The translations under genes and the position numbers were made by a program. A model generated the notes under the pieces. The model had not been told where the DNA came from. It saw only the letters and a list, made by a program, of their open reading frames with translations, and did not search any database. From an uncultured Alphaproteobacteria bacterium (lineage in GTDB: Bacteria; Pseudomonadota; Alphaproteobacteria; RF32; CAG-239): a stretch of DNA of 64,000 nucleotides. Below are positions 52,125-61,011 of this stretch, piece by piece (within the stretch, counting starts at the first letter, position 1; each line of letters begins with the position of its first letter). Where the stretch lies: NCBI GenBank assembly GCA_934254925.1, contig CAKQMD010000004.1, positions 1 through 64,000 of the forward strand, read 5' to 3'.

Positions 52125-52543
52125 CAGTTATCGTCAGCCTTTATCGTAAAATGAATTTTTGCAGCAAAATATTTGCGACTCAAGAATAAAATAAAATAAT
52201 AAGGAATCAAGACAATTATGCTCAAAATCCCCGCCTTAATTTCACTCATGCCGGCATAAACGCCGCCAAAGAGGACGCCCAGCAACAGCAGCAAGGGAAT
52301 AAGATAGGCAAAAACGACGGCGCGAAAGCCGTTTTCTTCGCTCATGACGACGTTGATTTTTTGGTCCAGGCTGTAAGGTTCGGCGTTATAGACCGGGATT
52401 TCGACTTGTTTTTCCCGGCATTGGGCGTTATTGCAGATATTTTTGGCGCTGCAGCCGGCGCAGGCTTCGGCATTTTCAATTTCAACCGTGATTTTTGCCG
52501 GTTCTATCTTGACAATCCGGGCTTCGTGTTCAATTTCAGTCAT
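52124..52543 (-). CDS. rseC: RseC/SoxR-reducing-system family protein
   Basis: A 139-residue protein with a soluble N-terminal Cys-rich domain (ENAEACAGCSAKNICNNAQC) and two membrane helices (about 75-95 and 100-120). RseC proteins accompany rnf/rsx clusters and take part in SoxR reduction. The overlapping starts and stops with rnfB and apbE show one operon. Confidence 0.9.
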   Translation of the reverse strand: MTEIEHEARIVKIEPAKITVEIENAEACAGCSAKNICNNAQCREKQVEIPVYNAEPYSLDQKINVVMSEENGFRAVVFAYLIPLLLLLGVLFGGVYAGMSEIKAGILSIIVLIPYYFILFLSRKYFAAKIHFTIKADDN

Positions 52544-53565
52544 TGTTGTTCTCCCATATAAGATGCTGCGGCCGAGGAATAAACGCTTTTAATGCTGTCG
52601 TCGGCCTCTCTGACAAACAAAATTACCGGCAGATTAAGCTTTTCGGCCAAGGCCAGTCCCCTGTCTTCTCCCAGAGCCATGATGGCTGTGGCATAAGCGT
52701 CCGCCGTCATACAATCGGGAGCCAGGACCGTTGCCGAAGCCAGGTTATGTTCAATCGGACGGCCGTCAAACGGCGAAATGGTATGTGCGTAGCGTTTGCC
52801 GTTCCAGTTGAAGAAATTATGATAGTCTCCCGAGGTGGCAACAGCCATGTCTTTTAACTGCAAAGCCAAAATATTACCTGAGACGTCTGCCGAGGGAAAA
52901 GCGACGCCGACCGTCCAGCTTTTTCCCGGGGACTTTTCTCCCGCGGCCTTTATTTCTCCGCCGATTTCGACAATATAATTGCGGATACCGTCGTTTTCCA
53001 GTAAGGACGCGATCTTATCAACGGCGTATCCTTTGGCTATTGCCGAAAGATTCAGTGACGTTTGCTGATTTTTTTTGACGACGCTGCGAAAATCCGGAGC
53101 AAAATGCAGCTGATGAAAGCCGACGGTCGACAAGACGGCGTCAATTTGTTTCGGGTCAGGAATTTTTTCCACTTTTCCGCGCGGGCCGAATCCCCATAAA
53201 TTGACCAGGGGGGCGACGGTGGGGTCAAAATATCCGTCACTTTGGCGGTTGATTTCGGCAGACGTTTTTAACAAAAGCGCTAAGTCCGGCGACAGGTTGA
53301 ACTTTTCGCCGATGGCAGCCCGGTTCAGGCGGTTGATCTCCGATTCCGGGGTGAAAACTGACAAATGCCGGTTAACATCGTCAAAAACTTGTTCTATACG
53401 CTTTTCCAAATCCGGCGATGGCGCCTGCCCCGCTATTTTGACATGATAATAGGTCCCAAAAACTTTTCCAGACAGCAGATGGGGGGCGGCTATGCGGCGG
53501 GAGTCCAGAACAAAAGCCAATGCAAGAAGCAGTGCTGCCGTTGAAATATATTTAAAAAGTCGCAT
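52540..53565 (-). CDS. apbE: FAD:protein FMN transferase ApbE
   Basis: A 341-residue enzyme that moves FMN from FAD to Thr residues of RnfG and RnfD. The signal segment (residues 1-22) suggests export. It shows GTYYHVKIAG near the start, SEINRLN, LSAIAKGYAVDKI, GGEIKAAGEKSPGKSW and the late DCMTADAYATAIMALG. First gene of the rnf operon, so the modifier and its substrates are made together. Confidence 0.95.
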   Translation of the reverse strand: MRLFKYISTAALLLALAFVLDSRRIAAPHLLSGKVFGTYYHVKIAGQAPSPDLEKRIEQVFDDVNRHLSVFTPESEINRLNRAAIGEKFNLSPDLALLLKTSAEINRQSDGYFDPTVAPLVNLWGFGPRGKVEKIPDPKQIDAVLSTVGFHQLHFAPDFRSVVKKNQQTSLNLSAIAKGYAVDKIASLLENDGIRNYIVEIGGEIKAAGEKSPGKSWTVGVAFPSADVSGNILALQLKDMAVATSGDYHNFFNWNGKRYAHTISPFDGRPIEHNLASATVLAPDCMTADAYATAIMALGEDRGLALAEKLNLPVILFVREADDSIKSVYSSAAASYMGEQQ

Positions 53566-53652
53566 ATCTTTTTAACCTGTTTTACTTTAAATAAAAATTG
53601 TTTTAGGATGAAGCGTGATCGGATGTTCCGGATTTTGTGAAAGGATTATAGT

Positions 53653-54369
53653 ATGTCTGAACAATTTAAAGCAATAAAAAATAAATTGATGGAAAATAAA
53701 ATTATTCGCGGCAGCGTTAAAATGTCGCAGCAGACCGGTCAGGGTGTCAGAACTGTCTGGGGATGGCTGAATCGGGAGATCGATCGCTTGGGAAAAGGAA
53801 TCGTCCATACCGGGATTTCGGCGAATCTGGTTTCCATCTTCGGTTTTGTGATCGGAATTTTCGCTATCAACTTTTTGGCTATGCAGCTTTATTTTTCAGC
53901 CTTGATTTGTATTCTTATCAATCGCTTTTGCGACGCTTTGGACGGTGCCATCGCCCGGCATTCGGAAACGACGGGTTTCGGCGTTTTTCTGGATGCAACG
54001 TTGGACTATACTTTCTATGCCGGTGTCATTTTCGGTTTTGCTTTGGCGAATCCTTTGCAAAATGCCGTTCCGGCAGCCTTTTTGCTCTTTGGTTTTGCCG
54101 CCGCGGCTTGTGCCATGCTGGCTTATGCCGTCATTGCCTATAAATATGACAATCGGCCGCAAGTGAAGTTGGAACAGTCGCCTTTTTACCTTGGCGGTAT
54201 CGCTCAGGGGTTTGAAACGACCGTTGCACTGATCATTCTGTGCATTATGCCGGGTTGGTTCCTGCAGATTGCAATCGTTCTCGGCGTACTCAGCTTGGTC
54301 AAAGCTTTCAGCGTGATGGCAACCGCCTATTACAATTTTGTGATTGCCGTTAAAAGAAGCAAAGAATAA
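53653..54369 (+). CDS. CDP-alcohol phosphatidyltransferase family protein
   Basis: A 238-residue inner-membrane enzyme. The metal-binding motif D-x2-D-G-x2-A-R-x8-G-x3-D-x3-D is intact: DALDGAIARHSETTGFGVFLDATLD (about residues 97-121). Five or six helices follow. The acceptor alcohol cannot be read from sequence; the family makes phospholipid headgroups. It starts divergently from apbE and 6 bases before dsbD. Confidence 0.9.
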   Translation: MSEQFKAIKNKLMENKIIRGSVKMSQQTGQGVRTVWGWLNREIDRLGKGIVHTGISANLVSIFGFVIGIFAINFLAMQLYFSALICILINRFCDALDGAIARHSETTGFGVFLDATLDYTFYAGVIFGFALANPLQNAVPAAFLLFGFAAAACAMLAYAVIAYKYDNRPQVKLEQSPFYLGGIAQGFETTVALIILCIMPGWFLQIAIVLGVLSLVKAFSVMATAYYNFVIAVKRSKE

Positions 54370-54375
54370 GTCTTG

Positions 54376-55977
54376 ATGAAGCTCTTACGCCTCTTATTGC
54401 CGCTTATATGCCTGATGTCGATGACGCCGTCTTCGGCACAGGCTTTGTTTTTGTCCGACGAGGGCGACAAGGTCAGCGTAGAACTATTGACCTGTTATGA
54501 CGAGATCAACCCGCGGCAGAAGCTGGAGGTTTTGATCAAGTTTCGTCTGCATGACGGCTGGCATATCTATGCGCAAAATCCCGGAGATCTCGGTCTGCCG
54601 ACGGAAGTCGAATGGCAGCTGCCCGCCGGAGCACAGGCTGCGGAAGCGCAATGGAGCCCGGAAGAAGAATTTGTCAACGAAGGAATTGTGCAGTACGGCT
54701 ACGGAGACGTCGCCTATTATAAGACGCAGATTACTTTTCCGGAAACCGTTCAAGGACTTCAAAAATTTAAGGTCAAGATTTCCTGGCTAGGTTGCAGGGA
54801 TGAGTGCATTCCCGGAAAAACGGAGTTTTATTTTGAGTTGCCGGTGTCTGAGCAGATGCAAAAGCACAATGCGACGTGGAATCGGGAATTTAAATTGGCC
54901 AAGCTTCGTTTTGACGCCGACGGCGGTAAAAGTTTTCTCCTTATTTTGTTGGCGGCTTTTGCCGGAGGGGTTATTTTGAACTTTATGCCTTGTATTTTTC
55001 CGATTTTGACGATCAAGGCCATTTCCATGGTGCAGGGGCGTTACAATCGGCGCAACAAGAGAATCGAGGCATTGTTGTATTTGGCAGGCGTGGTGCTTTC
55101 TTTTATTGTCGTGGCTACGGTTTTAGTGTTGCTGAGGGCTTCCGGTGAACAAATCGGCTGGGGGTTCCAACTGCAGTCTCCGGCTTTCGTGGCGGTGATG
55201 ATCGCCATCTTTGCCGTTATTTTTCTGATGTTGCTTGACTTGATTAAAGTGACTAATCCTTTTGCCAACAGACTCGGACGGATGTCTTTGCAAAAAGCCA
55301 GGTTGAACGCGTTTGTCACCGGTTTTTTCGCCGTATTGATAGCCAGTCCCTGCACGGCACCGTTTATGGGAATCGCTATCGGTTATACGCTTACTCAGCC
55401 TTTGTATGTCTATTATCCGGTTTTTCTTGCGCTCAGTCTTGGTTATGCCCTGCCCTTTACAATGATCGGGTTTTATCCCAAAGTTGTTTATCGCATGCTG
55501 CCTCGTCCGGGAAAATGGATGGAGGTTTTGAAAAAGATCTTTGCCGTGCCGATCTTTTTTACTTGCGTTTGGCTGATTTGGGTCCTATATAACCAGACGG
55601 ACAGCCGCTCCCGCGTGATTGACACGATGGCTTGGGAAAATTATAACGCCTATCGTATCGAAAATCTCAAGGAGCAAGGGGAAGCCGTGTTTATCGACTT
55701 TACGGCCAAGTGGTGCATCACCTGCCTGATGAACGAAAAAGTGGCGTTGAGTTCTCATCAGTTCGGCAATTTGGTCAAAGAATACAAAATCCACCTGTTT
55801 AAGGCAGATTGGACGAACGAAGACAGCGCCATCTCCGAGGCTTTGGAAGAATATGGCCGGAATTCCATTCCTCTGTATGTTTTTTGTCCCGGAAAAATGC
55901 AGGCATGTCAAATTTTGCCGCAAATTTTGACGCCGGGAATTTTGGAAGATTATATTAAAGGAAAAACAAATGATTAA
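54376..55977 (+). CDS. dsbD: Thiol:disulfide interchange protein DsbD
   Basis: A 533-residue protein carrying electrons from the cytoplasm to the periplasm. An N-terminal signal is followed by the DsbD alpha-like domain (residues 30-165, GCRDECIPGKTEFYF), an eight-helix core with the two Cys in FMPCIFPI and SPCTAPFMG, and a C-terminal thioredoxin-like domain with CxxC TAKWCITCLMNEK. It may supply reducing power to cytochrome or disulfide isomerase systems. The ATG at 54376 gives the sensible signal peptide. Confidence 0.94.
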   Translation: MKLLRLLLPLICLMSMTPSSAQALFLSDEGDKVSVELLTCYDEINPRQKLEVLIKFRLHDGWHIYAQNPGDLGLPTEVEWQLPAGAQAAEAQWSPEEEFVNEGIVQYGYGDVAYYKTQITFPETVQGLQKFKVKISWLGCRDECIPGKTEFYFELPVSEQMQKHNATWNREFKLAKLRFDADGGKSFLLILLAAFAGGVILNFMPCIFPILTIKAISMVQGRYNRRNKRIEALLYLAGVVLSFIVVATVLVLLRASGEQIGWGFQLQSPAFVAVMIAIFAVIFLMLLDLIKVTNPFANRLGRMSLQKARLNAFVTGFFAVLIASPCTAPFMGIAIGYTLTQPLYVYYPVFLALSLGYALPFTMIGFYPKVVYRMLPRPGKWMEVLKKIFAVPIFFTCVWLIWVLYNQTDSRSRVIDTMAWENYNAYRIENLKEQGEAVFIDFTAKWCITCLMNEKVALSSHQFGNLVKEYKIHLFKADWTNEDSAISEALEEYGRNSIPLYVFCPGKMQACQILPQILTPGILEDYIKGKTND

Positions 55978-56422
55978 CCATAAAGAAATGATGATTAAAG
56001 CAATCGAATTAAGTCGTCAGTCCGTCGAGAACGGCAGTTCTCCTTTTGGGGCGGTCATTGTCGATCAAAACGGAAAAATTATCGGCAGCGGCCACAACCG
56101 AGTGGTTTTGGACAATGATCCGACGGCTCACGGCGAGGTTATGGCCATTCGTGACGCTTGTCGAAATATCGGCAGTTTTGATTTGAGCGGCTGCATCTTA
56201 TATACTTCCTGCGAGCCCTGCCCGATGTGTCTTAACGCCGCAAAATGGGCCAATATCGGAGAAATCTATTATGCTGCCGACCGTTATGACGCGGAAAACA
56301 TCGGTTTTCGCGATCGCGTCTTTTATGAAGACGATCCGGTAGAATTGAAAAAAATCGAGATTTCCCGCGCTGTTGAGGTGATGCAAGACTGGAAAAACAA
56401 GATTGATCGCGTGGAATATTAA
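55970..56422 (+). CDS. Nucleoside deaminase (guanine deaminase GuaD-like)
   Basis: A 150-residue CMP/dCMP deaminase-fold enzyme. The zinc motifs are HGEVMAIRDACR (His, catalytic Glu) and SCEPCPMCLNAA (two Cys). Length and the C-terminal DRVFYEDDPVELKK fit guanine deaminases of the CDA fold; tRNA adenosine deaminases are a weaker alternative. It overlaps dsbD by 8 bases. Confidence 0.88.
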   Translation: MINHKEMMIKAIELSRQSVENGSSPFGAVIVDQNGKIIGSGHNRVVLDNDPTAHGEVMAIRDACRNIGSFDLSGCILYTSCEPCPMCLNAAKWANIGEIYYAADRYDAENIGFRDRVFYEDDPVELKKIEISRAVEVMQDWKNKIDRVEY

Positions 56423-56439
56423 AAATATAAAAAAAAGAC

Positions 56440-56468
56440 TTGCCAAAAGAAATCCGGCGAGGTATATA
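56440..56468 (+). promoter_or_regulatory. Promoter of tRNA-Lys
   Basis: TTGCCA and TATATA are separated by 17 bases, 31 bases before the mature 5' end. Confidence 0.6.
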
Positions 56469-56499
56469 TTTCAACGTCGTTAGGAACGATAATTATTTT

Positions 56500-56575
56500 G
56501 GGTGCGTAGCTCAGTTGGTAGAGCAACTGACTCTTAATCAGTGGGTCTGGGGTTCGAACCCCCACGCGCCTACCA
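56500..56575 (+). tRNA. tRNA-Lys(CTT)
   Basis: A 76-base gene: acceptor gggtgcg/cgcgcct (with G-U pairs), D arm tagctcagttggtagagc, anticodon loop CTCTTAA with CTT, T arm ggttcgaacc and an encoded CCA. Its 3' end, with downstream sequence, is repeated at 56797-56841. Confidence 0.97.
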
Positions 56576-56604
56576 ATAAGAAAGACCGGGTGGAAGTTTT
56601 GTCC
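56560..56604 (+). repeat. Direct repeat, first copy (tRNA-Lys 3' end plus half a terminator)
   Basis: A 45-base stretch identical to 56797-56841. It covers the last 16 bases of tRNA-Lys including CCA and runs into the terminator stem. The offset between copies is 237 bases. Confidence 0.95.
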
Positions 56605-56617
56605 CCGGTCTTTTTTT
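56581..56617 (+). terminator. Terminator after tRNA-Lys
   Basis: The stem aaagaccggg/cccggtcttt is followed by six T. Confidence 0.85.
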
Positions 56618-56796
56618 TATTCGGGGGTTCTCACCCTGCGGGTTCGTCTGGCTCGTAAGTTTTTGCGTTGCAAAAAATAACTCGCTGCGGTCACTCGTCT
56701 TGTAACGCTTGTTTGGCACGCTTTGCGGCGGCACAAGCTAACAAGACTTCGCCTGTCGTCAGAAAAGCTTTCACCGGAAGCTTTTCTTTCCTCCAG
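56618..56796. other. Sequence between the two tRNA-Lys 3' repeats
   Basis: About 180 bases without a real gene, holding two small hairpins: tttttgc/gcaaaaa at about 56657-56673 and a perfect agaaaagctt/aagcttttct at 56761-56787. It could be the remnant of an inserted element or a family of intergenic repeats. I could not find a second copy of it in the window. Confidence 0.5.
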
Positions 56797-56841
56797 CCCC
56801 ACGCGCCTACCAATAAGAAAGACCGGGTGGAAGTTTTGTCC
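56797..56841 (+). repeat. Direct repeat, second copy
   Basis: The identical 45-base copy of 56560-56604. The right arm of the terminator stem is missing here (aaacgg follows), so only the first copy can act as a terminator. The arrangement resembles an attachment-site pair. Confidence 0.95.
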
Positions 56842-56894
56842 AAACGGAAGGGTAAGGAAATTATTTCTTAAATTTCTTGATTATCAATTGTATG

Positions 56895-56923
56895 TTGACT
56901 GAACAATCGGCCTTTGATACCCT
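56895..56923 (+). promoter_or_regulatory. Promoter of the autotransporter gene
   Basis: TTGACT and TACCCT are separated by 17 bases, about 50 bases upstream of the ATG. Confidence 0.5.
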
Positions 56924-56971
56924 ACTACCGTCATTTTGTCTAAATAATGAGCAACTTACGGAGAACGGAAC

Positions 56972-59392
56972 ATGAGACTATCAAGAACAGCCATCAGGGT
57001 TTTATCGGCACAGTATCGCTCTGTGTTGAAAAAGTGCCTTTTAATCAACCTGGGGGTATTTTTCTTTGCCGGCGTGGCCGGAGCAAAAGACTTTACGACC
57101 GGCGAGACGTTGGACGGTTTTAAGGGGGCGGAAACGTTGAACGTGTCCAACGTTGAGAATGTGACCATCAAAAACGTTGACAGTACAGGAGCTGGAATCG
57201 AGTTTGTTTTTGACAATGCGCAAAACGTTAAAATCGAAAATTCCGATTTGGAGACGGACGGCGGAAATGTCAGCATTACCAATACCAAAGATTTTTCATA
57301 CAGCTGCGTCGGCTGTTATGACGATACGGGTGACAATCCCGAGGAATATTACAGCAAATATATGTTGGGCGAGGACGTCAATATTTCTGGAAGTACAATT
57401 ACCTTGGGCACGGATGACAAGATGGACGATTATGCGCGCATCAGCGCCAATCGGGAATTGAACATTACCAATAAAAGCGAAATTACCATGTATGGAAGTT
57501 CGGCCTTGGTGTATGAAGGAACGGAAGCCGACGACGGAACCGGCGTCGTCAGTATTTCGGACAGCAAGCTGTCCTTATATGATAAGTCAGCCTTATGGGT
57601 CGGTGAGCCCGGCTGGTGGCTTGGGCAGGACGAAAACAATGATGCGACGGCGCCACTGTTGGTTTCTAATTCCGAAATCAGCTTAAATGACGACGCTTCA
57701 GTCAATTTTGCCGGCAACGGAGCGGAAACCATCATTCAGAATAATTCCAGTATCACAATGAACGATCGTTCTTCCATGAAGCTAAACGACTTGGTATTGA
57801 AAGATTCGACAATTACTATCAGCGGTGATGCTGCGACCTCCGACGGAAAAGCAAGACTTGAAGTCAACAATGTTACTTTGGACAACTCGTCTATTTTGGG
57901 TGACAATAACATCGTCGATTTCAGCGGAGAGGTCGATTTTACCGGGCTCTTTGATCCGGCGACGGCGAACGTTAAGGGAAATTTGACCCGCGGCGGCTAT
58001 GACGACGACATTACTTATAATATTACCGGTACACTGACATATACCAATGACAAGTTTTTATATGATGCAGAAAAACATGGCAGCGAATATGCGCTTAACA
58101 GTCTCAATTTTAAAGGCGGGCAACTGAACATTGTCAATGACGAGGCTTCGGAAATCAAATTAACCAAGCTTTCTTTGAACGAAACCTCGACCATTGCCCT
58201 GGATGCAGATTTGGAAAACAAGAAGATGGACCGTTTTTCCGCCGATACGGTCGTTGACGGCAGCGGGAAACTTAATATTTCCAAAATCAACCTCATCTCT
58301 GACGCCAAAGACGCAGAGACGGTGATTAACTTTACCCAAAATCAGACCTTGTTGGAGGCGACCGATTATACCGGCGACACTAACGGTTTAAAAGCCCTCT
58401 CCCCGGTTTATACTTATGACGTGGCCTATGACAAAACAAACGGCGATTTTACTTTTACCCGCGGATCAGGAGCTTCCGTTTCCGACTATAACCCTGCGGT
58501 TTATGCCGCGTCGGTGGTCGGACATACGGTCGATTTCCTGCAAACCAATGTTGCCAATGTCGCTTTTGACAACCTGGCGCAAAATCTCGACGATGGAAAA
58601 CAAGGATTGGCAAGCGGCGATCTGCCGAAAGCCAATAACGCCTGGGTTTCGGTTATCGGTTTTGACGACAGCGTCGACTTTGACAAGTTTCAATCGGTTG
58701 ATTCTGATATGACATCGGTGATCGGCGGTGTATCATCGGACGTTCAGCTCACAGACTTGGGAGACGTGACTTATGGCGTCTATGCCGGTTATATGCACGG
58801 CGAGATTGAATATGACGGCAACAAGATCAACCAAGACGGTGGGTATATCGGCCTGGGAACGAGAATCGAAAAAGGCAATGCTGTGGTTCAAGGCGCTGTT
58901 AACGGCGGTTTTATCGGTAATGAGGAGAAAAATTCTTTCGGAAAAGATAAATTCGATACCTATTGGGCCGGTCTTGCGGTGAAAGGTGGTTATGATTACA
59001 AGCTTGACAACGGGGTTACGATTCAGCCGAACGTTTATGCCGGATATACTTTTGTGAACAATGAAGACTATACCTTAAGGTCCGGCACAAAAATTGAAAA
59101 CGACAATCTGCATTTGTTTGAAGTTGCGCCGGGGATCAAGCTCAGCAAAGACTTCCAAAACGGTTGGAACGGCTTTGCCCAAGTTAAATATGCTTTTGTC
59201 ATGGACAATGGCGGAGACTTGAATGTTGGCGATGCTGTTTTGCCTAACATTAGTGCCGACGATTATGTTGAGTACGGCGTCGGCCTTGAGAAAACCCTCA
59301 ATGACGAATGGGATCTTTCCGCCAGCGTCAACCGCAGAGACGGAGGACGCGAAGGTTGGAACGGTAGCGTCAATTTCCGGTATAACTTTTAA
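56972..59392 (+). CDS. Type V autotransporter with beta-helix passenger
   Basis: An 806-residue surface protein. An extended signal peptide (residues 1-37; a long basic start, then LLINLGVFFFAGVAGA) leads to a passenger of about 470 residues rich in Asn, Asp, Ser and Gly (VSNVENVTIKNVDSTG; ISDSKLSLYDKSALWVG), typical of a beta-helix. About residues 545-806 form the autotransporter barrel (AWVSVIGFDDSVDF; GVYAGYMHGEIEYDG; final NFRYNF). The function of the passenger is unknown. The ATG at 56972 follows CGGAGAACGG. Confidence 0.9.
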   Translation: MRLSRTAIRVLSAQYRSVLKKCLLINLGVFFFAGVAGAKDFTTGETLDGFKGAETLNVSNVENVTIKNVDSTGAGIEFVFDNAQNVKIENSDLETDGGNVSITNTKDFSYSCVGCYDDTGDNPEEYYSKYMLGEDVNISGSTITLGTDDKMDDYARISANRELNITNKSEITMYGSSALVYEGTEADDGTGVVSISDSKLSLYDKSALWVGEPGWWLGQDENNDATAPLLVSNSEISLNDDASVNFAGNGAETIIQNNSSITMNDRSSMKLNDLVLKDSTITISGDAATSDGKARLEVNNVTLDNSSILGDNNIVDFSGEVDFTGLFDPATANVKGNLTRGGYDDDITYNITGTLTYTNDKFLYDAEKHGSEYALNSLNFKGGQLNIVNDEASEIKLTKLSLNETSTIALDADLENKKMDRFSADTVVDGSGKLNISKINLISDAKDAETVINFTQNQTLLEATDYTGDTNGLKALSPVYTYDVAYDKTNGDFTFTRGSGASVSDYNPAVYAASVVGHTVDFLQTNVANVAFDNLAQNLDDGKQGLASGDLPKANNAWVSVIGFDDSVDFDKFQSVDSDMTSVIGGVSSDVQLTDLGDVTYGVYAGYMHGEIEYDGNKINQDGGYIGLGTRIEKGNAVVQGAVNGGFIGNEEKNSFGKDKFDTYWAGLAVKGGYDYKLDNGVTIQPNVYAGYTFVNNEDYTLRSGTKIENDNLHLFEVAPGIKLSKDFQNGWNGFAQVKYAFVMDNGGDLNVGDAVLPNISADDYVEYGVGLEKTLNDEWDLSASVNRRDGGREGWNGSVNFRYNF

Positions 59393-59409
59393 CTTCTGAG
59401 TTGAGCCTG

Positions 59410-59443
59410 AAGGACTTCGTGCCCAAGCATGGAGTCCTTTTTT
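59410..59443 (+). terminator. Terminator after the autotransporter
   Basis: The stem aaggact/agtcctt with a 16-base loop is followed by six T. Confidence 0.65.
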
Positions 59444-59559
59444 GTGCTAAGACTTTAAAAATCGGCGATCAAGGCGATAATTTTAAGACAATATTAAGGC
59501 CTTAGTCCTTATAATTTGATAAAAAAATAATTTCAGGATTTCAGTAAGGACGACAAGAA

Positions 59560-60330
59560 ATGGAAAAAAGTACTTTGATCGGTGTGGTCGGCGGCGTGGC
59601 AGCCGTCGGTATCGGTATGGCCTTAAAGGGAGCTGACCCGCATGCTTTGATTAATCCGGCGGCGTTTTTGATTATTATTGCCGGAACGGCCGCCGCTATT
59701 TTTAATGCTTTTCCAATGGTAGAACTTAAAAAGTTTCCCAAGCTTTGCGGTATTCTTTTCGGCGGACAGAAGCTTATGTCAAAACAAGAAGTTTTGGAAT
59801 TGTTTGTTGCCGTGGCCAAGTCTTCCAAACAAGAAGGTGTGATGGCCATCGAACGTAAGGCCAACGAGATTGAAGATCCTTTTACCAAAACCAGTTTGAC
59901 GCTGGTGGCCGACGGATTCAGCGCCGATTTTATCTCCGAAGTTTTGGAGGGCGAAATCAAGCAGCTGGAAGGTCGGCATCAGAGCGGCGCGTTGATTTTC
60001 TCTCAATGCGGCATGTATGCGCCGACGCTTGGCGTTCTCGGCGCGGTGATCGGACTGATTGCGGCTTTGGGCAATCTTTCGGACATTAATATGCTGGGAC
60101 ACTCGATTGCTGCTGCTTTCGTAGCAACGCTTTTGGGTATTTTTACCGGATATGTCATCTGGCACCCTTTTGCCAACAAGTTGAAGCAATATTCCAAGCA
60201 GGAAGTCGAACTGAAAAAAATGATCATGGAAGGTGCTTTGGCTCTGCAAAGCGGCGCCTCCTCCATTGCCATGGAGGCCAGACTGCAATCTTTTATTCCG
60301 ATTTCGCAACGTAAATCTTTGAGAGACTAA
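59560..60330 (+). CDS. motA: Flagellar motor stator protein MotA
   Basis: A 256-residue stator of the MotA/PomA type with four membrane helices (about 5-22, 34-51, 146-168, 181-199). The core segment TLGVLGAVIGLIAAL contains the Pro region facing MotB, and the cytoplasmic loop carries FVAVAKSSKQEGVMAIE. It drives rotation together with MotB, encoded 2 bases downstream. PomA-like features leave the coupling ion (proton or sodium) open. Confidence 0.93.
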   Translation: MEKSTLIGVVGGVAAVGIGMALKGADPHALINPAAFLIIIAGTAAAIFNAFPMVELKKFPKLCGILFGGQKLMSKQEVLELFVAVAKSSKQEGVMAIERKANEIEDPFTKTSLTLVADGFSADFISEVLEGEIKQLEGRHQSGALIFSQCGMYAPTLGVLGAVIGLIAALGNLSDINMLGHSIAAAFVATLLGIFTGYVIWHPFANKLKQYSKQEVELKKMIMEGALALQSGASSIAMEARLQSFIPISQRKSLRD

Positions 60331-60332
60331 GC

Positions 60333-60992
60333 ATGGCACGCAAGAAAAATCATGAGGAACTGCACGAAGAGCATGCCGACGAGACTTGGCTTATTCCCTA
60401 TTCCGATCTGCTAACCCTGCTGTTGGCCTTGTTTATTGTGTTGTTTGCCTCTTCCAGTTTGGACAAGGCTAAGCAGGCTGCCATGGAACAGGCTTTTATG
60501 GAAGCTTTTAACGGTCTGCCTCCGGATCAGATGGGGGGAACGTTAATCAGTTTTATGAAGGATGCCAAAGGTTTGGATTTGTCGGATCAGATCGGGCTTG
60601 GAAGCGACAGCCAAGGTGCGGTTTTTGATTTGGCAGACGCCGCTTTGTTCGACCCGGGAAGCGACAAGCTTTCTGCTAAGGCTGTTCCTGCATTGCGCAG
60701 TATTGCCGGTTTGTTGAAAAGCGATCGTTATGCGCGGTTCCGTGTCGAAGTGGAAGGTCATACCGACGATAACGAGACGTCGCCGCAATATGCGTCGCGA
60801 CGTGCCTTGTCAGCCGCCAGAGCTTCTACTGTAACGGATGTTCTGGTACGGGCTGGTGTTGACGAAGCAAGGATCAAAACCGTCGGCATGGCGGATATTT
60901 CTCCGGCTTACGCCAATCTGAACGCTTATGGCGAGCCGATCCCCGAAAATCGTCGCCGCAATCGCCGGGTGATAATCCGCGTCGTGCCTTAA
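60333..60992 (+). CDS. motB: Flagellar motor protein MotB
   Basis: A 219-residue stator protein. The single helix (about 24-44) begins with the ion-binding Asp25 in WLIPYSDLLTLLLALFIVLF. The C-terminal OmpA/MotB peptidoglycan-binding domain has VEGHTDDNETSPQYASRRALSAARA and a typical NRRNRRVIIRV end. It is directly coupled to motA. Confidence 0.93.
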   Translation: MARKKNHEELHEEHADETWLIPYSDLLTLLLALFIVLFASSSLDKAKQAAMEQAFMEAFNGLPPDQMGGTLISFMKDAKGLDLSDQIGLGSDSQGAVFDLADAALFDPGSDKLSAKAVPALRSIAGLLKSDRYARFRVEVEGHTDDNETSPQYASRRALSAARASTVTDVLVRAGVDEARIKTVGMADISPAYANLNAYGEPIPENRRRNRRVIIRVVP

Positions 60993-61011
60993 CAACAGAG
61001 AAGATATTGAG

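Noticed and set aside
56440..56871. Two open frames sharing HAPTNKKDRVEVLS around tRNA-Lys
   Set aside because: The shared residues are the translated 45-base repeat of the tRNA 3' end and terminator; there is no ribosome site or family likeness.
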